Source of the DNA: Kiritimatiellia bacterium
Lineage (GTDB): Bacteria; Verrucomicrobiota; Kiritimatiellia; RFP12; UBA1067
NCBI GenBank assembly: GCA_016284515.1
Contig: JAEEOY010000183.1
Span: forward strand, 1 to 41,182
Length of the DNA: 41,182 nt
Direction of reading: 5' to 3'
Part shown: positions 22,667-30,980 of the stretch, piece after piece
Numbering within the stretch: position 1 is the first letter of the stretch
How the letters are laid out: each line of letters starts with the position of its first letter
The notes under the pieces: generated by a model
The model's database searches: none
Told to the model about the DNA's origin: nothing
Seen by the model: only the letters and a program-made list of their open reading frames with translations
Made by a program: the position numbers and the translations under genes

Positions 22667-25127
22667 CGGTGAACTCCTCGTTCACAGCAGCGCGACGGTC
22701 GCGGAGTCCGGGATCGGACGGCTTCTTGCCGTCGGCTGCGCCCTTGCTGGCGTCAGCCCCTTCCTTGGAGTCGGCGCCCTTCTTCGCTTCGCCCTTCGGA
22801 CGGTATCCGTAGCCGTACCCGTAGCCGTAGCCATATCCGTAGCCGCGGTGCGAGGACGGGTCGAAGGCGGAGACGCTCGATATCTCGACGTCGTTCACGA
22901 CTACGCCGATGATGTTTGCTCCTGCTTCCGTCAGGCAGCGCGAGCAGTGCTGGATCGGCTTGAAGTGCGTACGGTCCGGGCAGCACATGATGAGAACGGA
23001 ATCCGCCTGTGCCGCGAGCGACACGACGTCTCCGACGACGCCGTACGGCGGCGAGTCGATGATGATGCGGTCGTAGTTCGCGCGCGCCCACTCGAAGAAG
23101 TCCCTGACCGGCGCGGATCCGAAGATCGTCGCGGGCGAGACGCCTTCCGGCGGGAGCGAGCAGATGACGTCGAGACCAGGAACCGAGGACTTGTTGACCA
23201 GCTTCGAGAAGTCCGGCGTCTTGCCGCCGTTGGCCGCCTGGAGGACATGCGAGAAGCTGCGGTCCTCGGTGAGTTCAAAGCCCCAGATCCTCGCGAGTCT
23301 CGGACGCCTCAGGTCGAAGTCGACGTGCAGGACCTTCTTGCCGGTCTGCGCATGCGAAATCGCGATTGAAGTCGAGGTGATCGTCTTGCCCTCGCCAGGC
23401 TGGGTTGAGATCACGAGAATGCAGTGCGTGAACGCCTCGTAGCGCGGCGAGTCGAGGAGGTTGCGAAGTCCGGCCACAGCCTCGGAGAACTGAGAATACT
23501 TGTCTTCGATCGCGAAGCGCGCGACCTGCTCGCGGCGCTTGCGGCGGACGTGCGGGAGCACCGCCAGCACCTTGAGCGCAAGGCGGCTTTCGATGTCCGC
23601 GAGGTTGACGACCGTATCCTCGAGGTTGTCTATGACGAGGACGAAGAGGAATCCAAGGCCCAGCGAAAGGACGACGCCAAGTCCGAAGATGATGATCGGA
23701 TTCGGCAGAATCGGCTTGGACGGCACGGTCGCGGGGCGTCCGAGGCGGACCATCTCGTTGTTGGACTCCGCCTGAATGCGCATTTTGTTCTCGTCGAGGA
23801 TGAGTCCCTCGAGAACGCGGTTGGCGACGCCAAACTCGGCCTCGAGCTGTCCGAGCCCGGACTCGGCGAGAACTATGTGCTGCTCGACGGAGGAGAGGTC
23901 GTTGCGGAGGTCCGTCTGCTTCTGACGCAGGCTTGCGAGCTGGTTGCGGACGACCTGGAGCGTGGAGCGTCCGGTGTGGAGAGCACGGGAGGTCGCGTCA
24001 AGGAAGCGCTGCTTCGCGAGGTCGAGCTCCTTCTTCTTGGCGACGACCTCTGGATGGTTCTCCGTGAAGGACACGAGGAGGCTCTGGTAGGCTCCTGACG
24101 CATCCTGAAACGCGCGATACTCCTTCGCGATTTCCTCTGCGCGCGGCACGCCCGCGGAGAGGTTGCCGAACGTCTCGGGATCGGTCTGGACGGCCTGGAG
24201 GAGCTTCTCCCATTCGGTGAGCTGCGTCTCCTGGGTCTCGAGCGCGAGAATGTCGGCGGTGGTCTTTGAAAGCCCCTGCTGTATCGTGTCGCGCGAGGAG
24301 CGAAGATTGTCGACCTTGTTCGCCGTGCGGAAGTCGAGCAGCTGCTTCGCAATGCGGTCGACCTCGCGCCGCTTGTTCTCCACGTTCTGGTGCGTGTCCT
24401 TCACGGCCTTGTCGCACCTGACGCGGTTCTCCTCGTCGGAAAACGCCTCGATGGACTCCGCATAGGCGTTCGCGAGGGCGGCGGCGAGCTGCGGAGACTT
24501 CGAACGGACCGAGATGGTGATGATACGAGAGTTGCGCTGGAGCTCGAGCTGCGAGTCGGCAAGCGTTGCGACAAGGTCGTCGTCCGAGACCGTCGACGAA
24601 GGGTGCGTCGTGCGATACTGCTGCTGGATCATCATCACGATTTTGTCGGAGCGCCAGTCGGGAACGCGCGTATTGAAGATTTCGGCGTAGTTCTGGCCGA
24701 AGTCGTCGATCATGTTCTCCATCGTGCCGTTCGTGTTCCTGGTCATGCGGCGCATGTCCATGGTGAACTCGCTCTTGGCCTCGTAGATTGTGGGCGAGAT
24801 TCGGTAGACGGCGAACGCGATGATGAGTCCGACAAGAAGGAACACGAACACGGAGAGCCAGCGCTGGGAAATGACCCTGATCGCGCGGCTAAGGGTGATC
24901 GTTCCGACGATGGAACCGTCTTCGCCCTGTCCGCCGTAGTTTCCGTACGCGCCGTAGGAACCGTAGGAACCATAGTTTCCGTACGCGCCGCCGTATTTCA
25001 TTCCGCCGCCGTAGTACATCGGACCCTGCCCGCCGCCGTAGTACATGGGGCTCGAGGCCTTGGAACTGCCGTAGTACATCGGGCCAGTGCTCTTGGAACT
25101 TCCGTAGTAGAGTGGTTTGTCAGCCAT
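22656..25127 (-). CDS. Wzc-like polysaccharide co-polymerase / bacterial tyrosine kinase with tyrosine-rich ends
   Basis: The 823-residue inner-membrane protein controls polymer length and export. TM1 (about 91-108) and TM2 (about 476-497) flank a periplasmic Wzz-type coiled-coil region. The cytoplasmic kinase has Walker [13 protein letters not shown] (near 575), Walker A' [13 protein letters not shown] and Walker [10 protein letters not shown] (near 690). The C-terminal tail holds the expected tyrosine cluster, here (GY)7 at about 760-775, then a Lys/Ala/Gly-rich tail. Unusually, the first 64 residues carry 15 tyrosines: four MYYG/LYYG repeats, then a run of YG-rich pairs, in front of TM1. 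The ribosome site GGAGAAG overlaps the stop of the wzy-like gene upstream (3-nt gap). Confidence 0.92.
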   Translation of the reverse strand: MADKPLYYGSSKSTGPMYYGSSKASSPMYYGGGQGPMYYGGGMKYGGAYGNYGSYGSYGAYGNYGGQGEDGSIVGTITLSRAIRVISQRWLSVFVFLLVGLIIAFAVYRISPTIYEAKSEFTMDMRRMTRNTNGTMENMIDDFGQNYAEIFNTRVPDWRSDKIVMMIQQQYRTTHPSSTVSDDDLVATLADSQLELQRNSRIITISVRSKSPQLAAALANAYAESIEAFSDEENRVRCDKAVKDTHQNVENKRREVDRIAKQLLDFRTANKVDNLRSSRDTIQQGLSKTTADILALETQETQLTEWEKLLQAVQTDPETFGNLSAGVPRAEEIAKEYRAFQDASGAYQSLLVSFTENHPEVVAKKKELDLAKQRFLDATSRALHTGRSTLQVVRNQLASLRQKQTDLRNDLSSVEQHIVLAESGLGQLEAEFGVANRVLEGLILDENKMRIQAESNNEMVRLGRPATVPSKPILPNPIIIFGLGVVLSLGLGFLFVLVIDNLEDTVVNLADIESRLALKVLAVLPHVRRKRREQVARFAIEDKYSQFSEAVAGLRNLLDSPRYEAFTHCILVISTQPGEGKTITSTSIAISHAQTGKKVLHVDFDLRRPRLARIWGFELTEDRSFSHVLQAANGGKTPDFSKLVNKSSVPGLDVICSLPPEGVSPATIFGSAPVRDFFEWARANYDRIIIDSPPYGVVGDVVSLAAQADSVLIMCCPDRTHFKPIQHCSRCLTEAGANIIGVVVNDVEISSVSAFDPSSHRGYGYGYGYGYGYGYRPKGEAKKGADSKEGADASKGAADGKKPSDPGLRDRRAAVNEEFTDEE
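22801..22844. repeat. GY-coding hexamer repeat in the wzc-like gene
   Basis: Imperfect 6-nt units (plus strand CCGTAG, CCGTAC, CCATAT) encode the Gly-Tyr run near the kinase C-terminus. Such tracts can change length by slippage without shifting frame. Confidence 0.7.
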
Positions 25128-25130
25128 GTG

Positions 25131-26573
25131 TCACTTCTCCGTTTCCGACTCCGCGTCGGACTGCTTCGCGACCGCCGGGAACGCGCTGGCCGACAGCGCG
25201 AACATCGCCGCAGCGGCCATCATCGTCTCGGGTCTGCAGAAAGAATGGTCAATGAATCCGCATGCGGCCGTTGCCGCGACAGCGACAGGTCCAAGCGCGC
25301 AGACGGGATGGGTGGCCATCAGCTCGGCGAGATGGCCAGAAGATACTACGCGGCCGACGAACGCCACCGCGCGCAGGACATACGTCCATGCAATGAAGAA
25401 AAGAGGCGATGCGAACAGAATCACGCCGGAGATTCCACGCTCAGCAAGCATCTGCCACCATCCGTTTAGCGCGCCAGCCTGCTTTGGCGCGAACAGCGCC
25501 CAGTCCGCAGAAGACGCATTGAAGCGGATGTCCAGGGCAAAGGATCCAAGACCCGTGCCGAGCCAGGAATGATCTTTCCAGACGGACGCCGCAATCGCAG
25601 ACAGCGCATCTCTCGCGCCGAAGAGCCATTCGGGAAGGAATTTCGCGTCCTCCTGCGAAAGAAATGCGAACTTCGACGCCTTGACGGCGGCAGGAACTAC
25701 GCCCAACGAAAACACAACTCCTGCGGCAACGGCTACAAGTAGCATCGCGAGGCACTTAGGAGCCGCGAGAACGCCAATCTTCTTCTGGGCGTACATCAGC
25801 GAAAACGCGAGAACAATCACCGCCGAAACAAGATACACCAAAATAACAAGGTCGGGAGCGAACATATAGAGTCCAACGCCGCATCCGCCGATCGCCACGA
25901 TCAGCAGCGGCATTGCGCTCTTCCACTTGCGCTCGAAAGCGCCGACAAGCGCGATCATCGAGCCTGCGAGGTGAAGTCCGAAGGCGTTGCCGACAAAGGA
26001 AGCGTCCGCTGTCGAGCAAGCCGCTGCCGCAAGCGCACCCTTGTGTCCGCAGGCGGCGCAAAGCCCGGCGACAATCGCGGCGACTCCCGCGAGAAACGCG
26101 GCCACGAAGAGAAAGCCGACGCGGGCGGATTTGCCAAGCGAATGCCTGCAGCCCTGAATGAGAACAAGCACAGCGACAACGGACGCGAACGGAAGGTACC
26201 CCGTACCGTCCACGCTGCCAGGAAGGAACGCAAGCACCGGAGACCGCAGACTCCATACGGCGTTTTCAGCGTCGTATGACATCGCGACTCCCCCGTTCAG
26301 CCAGCGCACCATTGCCACGACGACAAGAAAGAGCGAAAACCAGAACAGCGGGTCGCGGACTATGGACATAAACACGCGGTAGCGCGCGTCGTGGAGCATC
26401 TCGCCCTTGCGGCGAGACGGCTCCAGAAGTGTCCAAGCAAAGGCGGGGAGCGACATCCACAGCAGAACGCGGGCTGTCCAGACCTCGCCGCAAAACGGGA
26501 ATAGGAACAGCGGCGCCACCGCCAGGAGGGCAAGGTGCGCCGCAAGTCCGTATTTTGATATCGCCTTCTGCAC
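25131..26573 (-). CDS. O-antigen ligase/polymerase-like membrane protein (Wzy-type)
   Basis: The 480-residue protein has about 10-12 hydrophobic segments, such as LALLAVAPLFLFPFCGEVW, VGFLFVAAFLAGVAAIVAGL and AMLLVAVAAGVVFSLGVVP. A long periplasmic loop in the last third (DHSWLGTGLGSFALD, then ALNGWWQMLAERGISGVILF) has the shape of the Wzy_C/O-antigen-ligase loop. Membership of that superfamily is likely; whether it polymerises repeat units or ligates glycans is not decided. The start is GTG 26573, 1 nt after the stop of the barrel gene, and the kinase gene begins 3 nt after its stop, so it lies in the core of one operon. Confidence 0.78.
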   Translation of the reverse strand: MQKAISKYGLAAHLALLAVAPLFLFPFCGEVWTARVLLWMSLPAFAWTLLEPSRRKGEMLHDARYRVFMSIVRDPLFWFSLFLVVVAMVRWLNGGVAMSYDAENAVWSLRSPVLAFLPGSVDGTGYLPFASVVAVLVLIQGCRHSLGKSARVGFLFVAAFLAGVAAIVAGLCAACGHKGALAAAACSTADASFVGNAFGLHLAGSMIALVGAFERKWKSAMPLLIVAIGGCGVGLYMFAPDLVILVYLVSAVIVLAFSLMYAQKKIGVLAAPKCLAMLLVAVAAGVVFSLGVVPAAVKASKFAFLSQEDAKFLPEWLFGARDALSAIAASVWKDHSWLGTGLGSFALDIRFNASSADWALFAPKQAGALNGWWQMLAERGISGVILFASPLFFIAWTYVLRAVAFVGRVVSSGHLAELMATHPVCALGPVAVAATAACGFIDHSFCRPETMMAAAAMFALSASAFPAVAKQSDAESETEK

Positions 26574-26574
26574 T

Positions 26575-27810
26575 TTAGTACGTCAGGCGCATTCCAACCG
26601 TGCCGCGGAAGCGATCATAGTCGTAGTCGTGACGGGCATAGTCGCTGTCGCACATATCGACCTGGTACTCGACGCGTCCATAGAGCTGGAGGAAGCGGTT
26701 GAGCGTGTAGTTGAGGCCGAGGCGGGCGGTGATGATGTCGTCATCATAGTCATAACCGCGCGAATACGAGTACTCGTGCGTCTCACGACGGTAGTTCAGG
26801 TCGAACGTCGCGTTGAGCTTGCCGCGGACCATCGAGTGGGCGAGACCCCAGCTGATGGAGTCGACGCGGATGGCGCTCGCAACCTCGCGCTCCGAAGGCT
26901 GGTAGTAGCTCGACGCGAGGAGCATCGTGTTCCACGTGTCGGAGAGCTTCCACTTCGCGGAGGCCTGGTAGGTCCAGCCGTTGACGTCCTTGGCATCGCC
27001 GTTCGCGTACTCGAAGCGGCTCCAGCCAGTGAGGAGGCGGTAGGAGATGCGCTCCGTGGCGCGAGTGCCAAGACCACCCATCACGACCCAGCCGCGGGAC
27101 TCGTCGGCGTAGCGGATGTTGCTCGGGATGTTGTCCTGCGTGTACCACTGGTAGTTGGCCGCGAGAAGGATATCCGTCCACTTGGAGGCCGCATAGCCGA
27201 CCTCGCCGCCGAGGATAGTGCGCTTCCAGCCGTAGAGAGGCGCGTACTCCTTGATGTTGTTGTCGTAGTCAAGGTAGTAGAACGACGCCTCGCCGGCCGC
27301 ATGCCACTTCTCGTTGATGCGACGCTCGAGGACGCCGGCGATCTGGAAGGTCTTGCGGTCACGGCCGATGCCCTTGCCGTTGTGGGCCGTCATGTCGTCG
27401 TCCTGCGCGATCTGCGTGAAGCCCTCGGTGAGCATGAAGCTCCAGCCCTTCTCGTTCGGAAGCGAGTCGGTCCACTTGAGCGTGAGGTTCTCGCCGAAGC
27501 TGGACTTGTTCAGACGGGATTTATAGCGGCTGTAGCCATGGTAGCTGTACCACGCGCGGCCGATGACCTCCCAGTTCTCGTCGATGTATTCCGCGCCGAG
27601 GCCCGGATTCACGACGAAGATGGACGCATCCTTCGCCTTCCTGGTCGAGTCAATGTTCGAGTCGTAGGTGTACGAGAGGGACACGTACGGACGGAGCGTC
27701 AGGCGCTCGCCGATCTTGAAGCCCTTCGGACGGTCGACGAAGTCTGCCGAGGCCGTCATGGCCGTCGCGGCAAGAGCCAGCGTCGCTACTGCGGAGAATT
27801 TCGCTTTCAT
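26575..27810 (-). CDS. Outer-membrane beta-barrel protein of the exopolysaccharide cluster
   Basis: The 411-residue protein has a signal peptide (MKAKFSAVATLALAATAMTA). Alternating, aromatic-rich strands run throughout (LTLRPYVSLSYTYDSNID, WEVIGRAWYSYHGYSRY, AGEASFYYLDYDNN), ending in the aromatic C-terminus GMRLTY expected for BAM-inserted barrels. It resembles the BBP2/EpsL-like barrels found in exopolysaccharide loci and may form the outer-membrane exit pore. A ribosome site (AGGAGA) precedes the ATG, which lies 24 nt after the periplasmic-protein stop. Family naming is tentative; the barrel nature is well supported. Confidence 0.8.
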   Translation of the reverse strand: MKAKFSAVATLALAATAMTASADFVDRPKGFKIGERLTLRPYVSLSYTYDSNIDSTRKAKDASIFVVNPGLGAEYIDENWEVIGRAWYSYHGYSRYKSRLNKSSFGENLTLKWTDSLPNEKGWSFMLTEGFTQIAQDDDMTAHNGKGIGRDRKTFQIAGVLERRINEKWHAAGEASFYYLDYDNNIKEYAPLYGWKRTILGGEVGYAASKWTDILLAANYQWYTQDNIPSNIRYADESRGWVVMGGLGTRATERISYRLLTGWSRFEYANGDAKDVNGWTYQASAKWKLSDTWNTMLLASSYYQPSEREVASAIRVDSISWGLAHSMVRGKLNATFDLNYRRETHEYSYSRGYDYDDDIITARLGLNYTLNRFLQLYGRVEYQVDMCDSDYARHDYDYDRFRGTVGMRLTY

Positions 27811-27834
27811 TTTCGTTGTCTCCTAGTTGTTAGA

Positions 27835-28788
27835 TTAGATGCGCTGTCCCTGGTACGGATGCGGCTCCGGCGGGAACGGAGGAATGATGGGCGTCGTCTT
27901 GTCGCTGCCGCGCCTGCTGCGCGGATCGTACGGCGAGTTCGGATCGGTCATGCGCGGAACGCGGATGACAGGATCGTCGAAGATCGGCGCGAGCTGAGGA
28001 GTAATCGAGTTGGAGTAGTCGCCGAGGCTGCACTCGCTGGCGACGTCGCCCATGAGAGCCTCGTTGGCGAAGGTCCACGGAATGTCGAGCAGCATGTCGA
28101 GGTTCGGCTGATCGCCCGCATCGGACGCGCCGAGCATCGGATCATACGTCTTCTCCTGGCCCTGGCCGAGCGCCGGGGAGATCCACTCGTTCTGCGCGAG
28201 CTCCTTCGTCGCCGGATCGCGGAGCTCGTTCACGAGCGTGTCGCGGAGATCGGCGGGCGAGCCGTTGGAGGCGCGGATGAGCATGAGAATAGCGAACGTG
28301 TCGCGTACTCCCGCGTTGTCGGCCGTGGCCGTGCGGTCCTGAACCTTGTTGAGCACGGTCTTGGCGATCTCGGTGTACTGCTCGTCGGTGTAGGTCTTGG
28401 ACGGATCTGCCGCACGGTTGAACATGTCGGCGGCGAAACGCTCGTTGACGGCAGTGAGGGACTCCGGCGGAACCGTGGCGAACACCTCGGCGACAAGCGC
28501 GGTGAGGTTGTTCTCCTTGGCACCCTTGAGCGCCGCGGCGTCAACATTGAGGAACTTGGACGTCTTCTCCTCCGCCGAGCCAGGCATCTTCGCTATCGCC
28601 GCGTTGACGTCGGCGAGATACGTCGTCTGATCGGCAGCGGAAAGCTGCTTCATCACGGATGTCATAGAGGCCGGGTCGGCAATGACATCGCCGATCTTGC
28701 CGCGGGCGTCCGCCAGCGTCATGGCCTTATCCTGGGCCACCAGCGTTCCCGCCAGCGCCATCGCGATTACCATCAGTAGTTTTTTCAT
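27835..28788 (-). CDS. Periplasmic protein of unknown function in the exopolysaccharide operon
   Basis: The 317-residue protein has a signal peptide (MKKLLMVIAMALAGTLVAQ). A helical, Ala/Asp-rich body follows (LADARGKIGDVIADPASMTS, DTLVNELRDPATKELAQNEW), then a Pro/Arg-rich tail ending PPFPPEPHPYQGQRI. I recognise no family. It lies between the Wza-like lipoprotein (32 nt) and the barrel protein (24 nt), with a GGGAGA ribosome site, so it probably acts in the periplasm with the export machinery. Confidence 0.7.
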   Translation of the reverse strand: MKKLLMVIAMALAGTLVAQDKAMTLADARGKIGDVIADPASMTSVMKQLSAADQTTYLADVNAAIAKMPGSAEEKTSKFLNVDAAALKGAKENNLTALVAEVFATVPPESLTAVNERFAADMFNRAADPSKTYTDEQYTEIAKTVLNKVQDRTATADNAGVRDTFAILMLIRASNGSPADLRDTLVNELRDPATKELAQNEWISPALGQGQEKTYDPMLGASDAGDQPNLDMLLDIPWTFANEALMGDVASECSLGDYSNSITPQLAPIFDDPVIRVPRMTDPNSPYDPRSRRGSDKTTPIIPPFPPEPHPYQGQRI

Positions 28789-28820
28789 TATTTATCTCCC
28801 TTTTGTTGAAGAATTGACTG

Positions 28821-29489
28821 TTAGTACCAGGTTTCAGGCACCCAGACGACATCGCCCGCCCTGAGCGTGATGTCCTTCTCGATGCGACCCTTCTCGCCGA
28901 TCTCGATGAGGTCAATGTTGTACTTGGTGATCTTGCCGTCCCTGTCGCAGCGGCTCACCTTGATGCTCTTCTTGTCGGCGAATGGCCTGAGACCGCCCGC
29001 AGCCTGAAGGACCTTCGTCACCGTGAGGTCCATCGTCGGCGGCATGTTCACCGGACCAGGCGAGGCAACCTCGCCGAGAACAGTGACCGTGCCCCACGGG
29101 CTAACGCCCTTGCCGTCGTACGGCGCGAACGTAACCGTGATCTGCGGCTGCTTGTAGTATTCGGAATAGGCCTTCACGAGCTTCTGCTTCAGCGCATCAA
29201 GCGTAAGCTTGTTGCAGGCGACCGGCGCCTGAAGGAGATGCGGAAGCGTGATGTCGCCGTTCTGATCGACGAGGACCTGCATCGTGACAGGCTGCGAAAC
29301 CCCGGACCCTACGACGACGACAAGACCCACGCCAGGACGCACGCGCGGCGTCGACGGGTCAACCCACTCCGGCCTCACGCCAGGGCCTGCAGGCTCTGAC
29401 GGACCGAACAAATTTGAAAGCCACTGGCACCCGCCCACGCCCACAAGGGCGCAAGAGATGAGGAACCAAACGGCCAATCGTTTAGACAT
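28821..29489 (-). CDS. Polysaccharide export lipoprotein (Wza-like, single SLBB)
   Basis: The 222-residue protein has a lipoprotein signal with VGVGGC (Cys 21). It contains a poly-export domain (VRPGVGLVVVVGSGV, VLVDQNGDITLPHL, LVKAYSEYYKQPQITVTFAP) and one SLBB domain (TVTVLGEVASPGPVNMPP, VLQAAGGLRP), closing with LRAGDVVWVPETWY. Wza-type proteins form the periplasmic to outer-membrane export channel. This one is short and lacks an obvious outer-membrane helix, so the separate barrel protein may complete the channel. ATG 29489 fits the signal peptide; ATG 29498 is an alternative. TATAAT at 29509-29514 lies inside the spacer after tsaE and gives a very short leader. It heads the operon. Confidence 0.88.
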   Translation of the reverse strand: MSKRLAVWFLISCALVGVGGCQWLSNLFGPSEPAGPGVRPEWVDPSTPRVRPGVGLVVVVGSGVSQPVTMQVLVDQNGDITLPHLLQAPVACNKLTLDALKQKLVKAYSEYYKQPQITVTFAPYDGKGVSPWGTVTVLGEVASPGPVNMPPTMDLTVTKVLQAAGGLRPFADKKSIKVSRCDRDGKITKYNIDLIEIGEKGRIEKDITLRAGDVVWVPETWY

Positions 29490-29508
29490 TTCTACCATGC
29501 TGGTGAAT

Positions 29509-29514
29509 ATTATA
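29509..29514 (-). promoter_or_regulatory. -10 hexamer of the exopolysaccharide operon
   Basis: Minus-strand TATAAT lies 19 nt before ATG 29489 and 10 nt before ATG 29498, just after the tsaE stop. The predicted leader is about 3-12 nt with no Shine-Dalgarno sequence. Confidence 0.5.
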
Positions 29515-29527
29515 GCGCAAATTTGGT

Positions 29528-29950
29528 TCACTTGTCAATGGCGACAAGCCGCCTCTCTTCCCCCAAATGGCGAAACTCCACACGGCGCGCGGACTGCGGT
29601 ATAAGGGAGCCCGCACGCTCCGGCCACTCAATCACGAAAATCGCGCCCCTCGCGAGATAGTCCTCCCAGCCTATCGCCTCCACATCATCCTCCCCGTGAA
29701 GACGGTATAGATCCATGTGGACAAGCAGCACGTTCTCGGACTTGTGCTCCTGCACGATGCAGAACGTCGGAGACGTGACGCGCCCCGGAACGCCCAGCGC
29801 CGCGGCAAGCCCCTGCGTGAACGTCGTCTTGCCCGCGCCGAGGTCGCCTTCGAGGCACACGACGTCGCCGGACTTCAGCTCCTTCGCGAGCTCCCGCGCG
29901 AGCGCCCACGTCTCTTCGACCGAATTGACTTGGAATTCACCTGATAGCAT
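29528..29950 (-). CDS. tsaE: tRNA threonylcarbamoyladenosine biosynthesis ATPase TsaE
   Basis: The 140-residue protein is an essential ATPase that works with TsaB/TsaD to add the t6A modification at position 37 of ANN-decoding tRNAs. Walker A GDLGAGKTTFTQGLA (near 35-49), the RVTSPTFCIVQEH segment, VHMDLYRL and IEWPERAG are all characteristic, and the length is normal. Heptamer repeats lie just upstream of the ATG. No clear ribosome site or -10 is seen. The operon downstream appears to have its own promoter. Confidence 0.94.
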   Translation of the reverse strand: MLSGEFQVNSVEETWALARELAKELKSGDVVCLEGDLGAGKTTFTQGLAAALGVPGRVTSPTFCIVQEHKSENVLLVHMDLYRLHGEDDVEAIGWEDYLARGAIFVIEWPERAGSLIPQSARRVEFRHLGEERRLVAIDK

Positions 29951-29957
29951 AAGGGAA

Positions 29958-29985
29958 AATGATGAATGATGAATGATGAATTGGA
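29958..29985. repeat. Heptanucleotide tandem repeat upstream of tsaE
   Basis: Three perfect AATGATG units (29958-29978) plus a partial fourth lie in the 52-nt gap between tsaE and the dehydrogenase gene. Confidence 0.75.
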
Positions 29986-30002
29986 ATTGCCGGGCCTTGC
30001 CA

Positions 30003-30932
30003 TTACAGCAGGCCGTCCGACTTAAGCTCTTTGAAGCATTCCTTCAGGTACCGGGACGAAAATGCGCTCGCATGGGGCATCGTCACAAGATTGCGCGGCA
30101 GATGCGCCGCGCCGCGCGCAAGGATAGTCGGCTCGCCACGCCGGAACGTAGGTTCGCCCTTGAACACGTCAAGGCAGGCGCCGGCGAGGCGTCCGGACTC
30201 CAGCGCGGCGAGCAGCGCCCCCTCGTCGACCGCGTTGCCGCGCCCGACGTTGACCACCACGCACCTGCGCGGGAGCTTCGCGATGAGCCGACGGTTCAGG
30301 ATGTCGTCCGTCCCCGTATCCGACGGCAGCGCAAGCACCAGCCAGTCAGCGGACCTCAGGTCGGCCTCGCGGGACTTCAGGTCGTTCGGCGCACGGCGCG
30401 TTATTCCGACGACGGATACCCCAAGCGCCTCCAGCTTCGCGCCGACGGCGCGGCCGATGCGCCCATAGCCGACAATGACCGCCTTCGTCCCCGCGACAGT
30501 GAAGCACTTGTCCGAAAGCCATGTCCGCGGCCAGTCGCGCACACTGCACCCGCGGCCCGCCATCCAGAACAGCCCCCTGGCCCACGCAAGGACGTAGGCC
30601 GCAACGGTCTCCGCCATTATCGCGCCGTGGAATCCGCCGAAGTGCACAGCCACGCCCTTCGGACCCTCCTTCGGAAGAAGCTCTCTGCCGGCCGCCGGCG
30701 TCGCGAGAACCCTGAGACGCGGCGCGCGCGCAAACCACTCCTCGCTGAAATGCCACACTATCGCGTGCGTCGCCTCGGGGAGCGCCCTCAAGAACGCCGC
30801 CTCGCTGCGCACGCGCACGACGCGGCTCCCCTCCGGGACAAGCGACTTGAGGAACCTGATGTCCTCGCCGCTCGCCCGAAAGCACTTCTCCGGCCACTCC
30901 AGCCAGACCACGTATACGTTCGGCGTTCGCAT
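30003..30932 (-). CDS. D-2-hydroxyacid dehydrogenase family protein
   Basis: The 309-residue NAD(P)-dependent oxidoreductase interconverts a 2-oxoacid and its D-2-hydroxyacid. The Rossmann motif VIVGYGRIGRAVG is near residue 155. The catalytic set is present: Arg in VVNVGRGNAVDEGAL (near 230), Glu in CLDVFKGEPT (near 257) and His in VTMPHASAFS (near 283). The substrate is unknown. ATG 30932 is preferred because TATAAT lies exactly 7 nt upstream, implying a leaderless message; the ATG at 30941 overlaps that hexamer and would not be transcribed. Confidence 0.87.
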   Translation of the reverse strand: MRTPNVYVVWLEWPEKCFRASGEDIRFLKSLVPEGSRVVRVRSEAAFLRALPEATHAIVWHFSEEWFARAPRLRVLATPAAGRELLPKEGPKGVAVHFGGFHGAIMAETVAAYVLAWARGLFWMAGRGCSVRDWPRTWLSDKCFTVAGTKAVIVGYGRIGRAVGAKLEALGVSVVGITRRAPNDLKSREADLRSADWLVLALPSDTGTDDILNRRLIAKLPRRCVVVNVGRGNAVDEGALLAALESGRLAGACLDVFKGEPTFRRGEPTILARGAAHLPRNLVTMPHASAFSSRYLKECFKELKSDGLL

Positions 30933-30939
30933 GCGGGAC

Positions 30940-30949
30940 ATTATAGCAT
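30940..30949 (-). promoter_or_regulatory. Extended -10, leaderless start of the dehydrogenase gene
   Basis: Minus-strand ATGCTATAAT (TGC-TATAAT) ends 7 nt before ATG 30932. Confidence 0.6.
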
Positions 30950-30959
30950 AAATCGTCCC

Positions 30960-30980
30960 GCGCGGCGCATGTGCCGCGGT
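30960..30980. repeat. REP-like palindrome, copy 1
   Basis: CGCGGC-GCATGT-GCCGCG (stem 30961-30978) directly follows the stop of the PA14-like gene. Read on the minus strand, the 21-nt element equals the plus-strand sequence at 40606-40626 with one mismatch. It could also act as a weak terminator, though no T-run follows. Confidence 0.6.

Noticed and set aside
26407-28779. 790-codon open frame on the plus strand across the exopolysaccharide genes
   Set aside because: It is Arg/Val/Glu-rich with no domain and runs antisense to three genes with signal peptides, ribosome sites and tight spacing. It is a GC-driven shadow.
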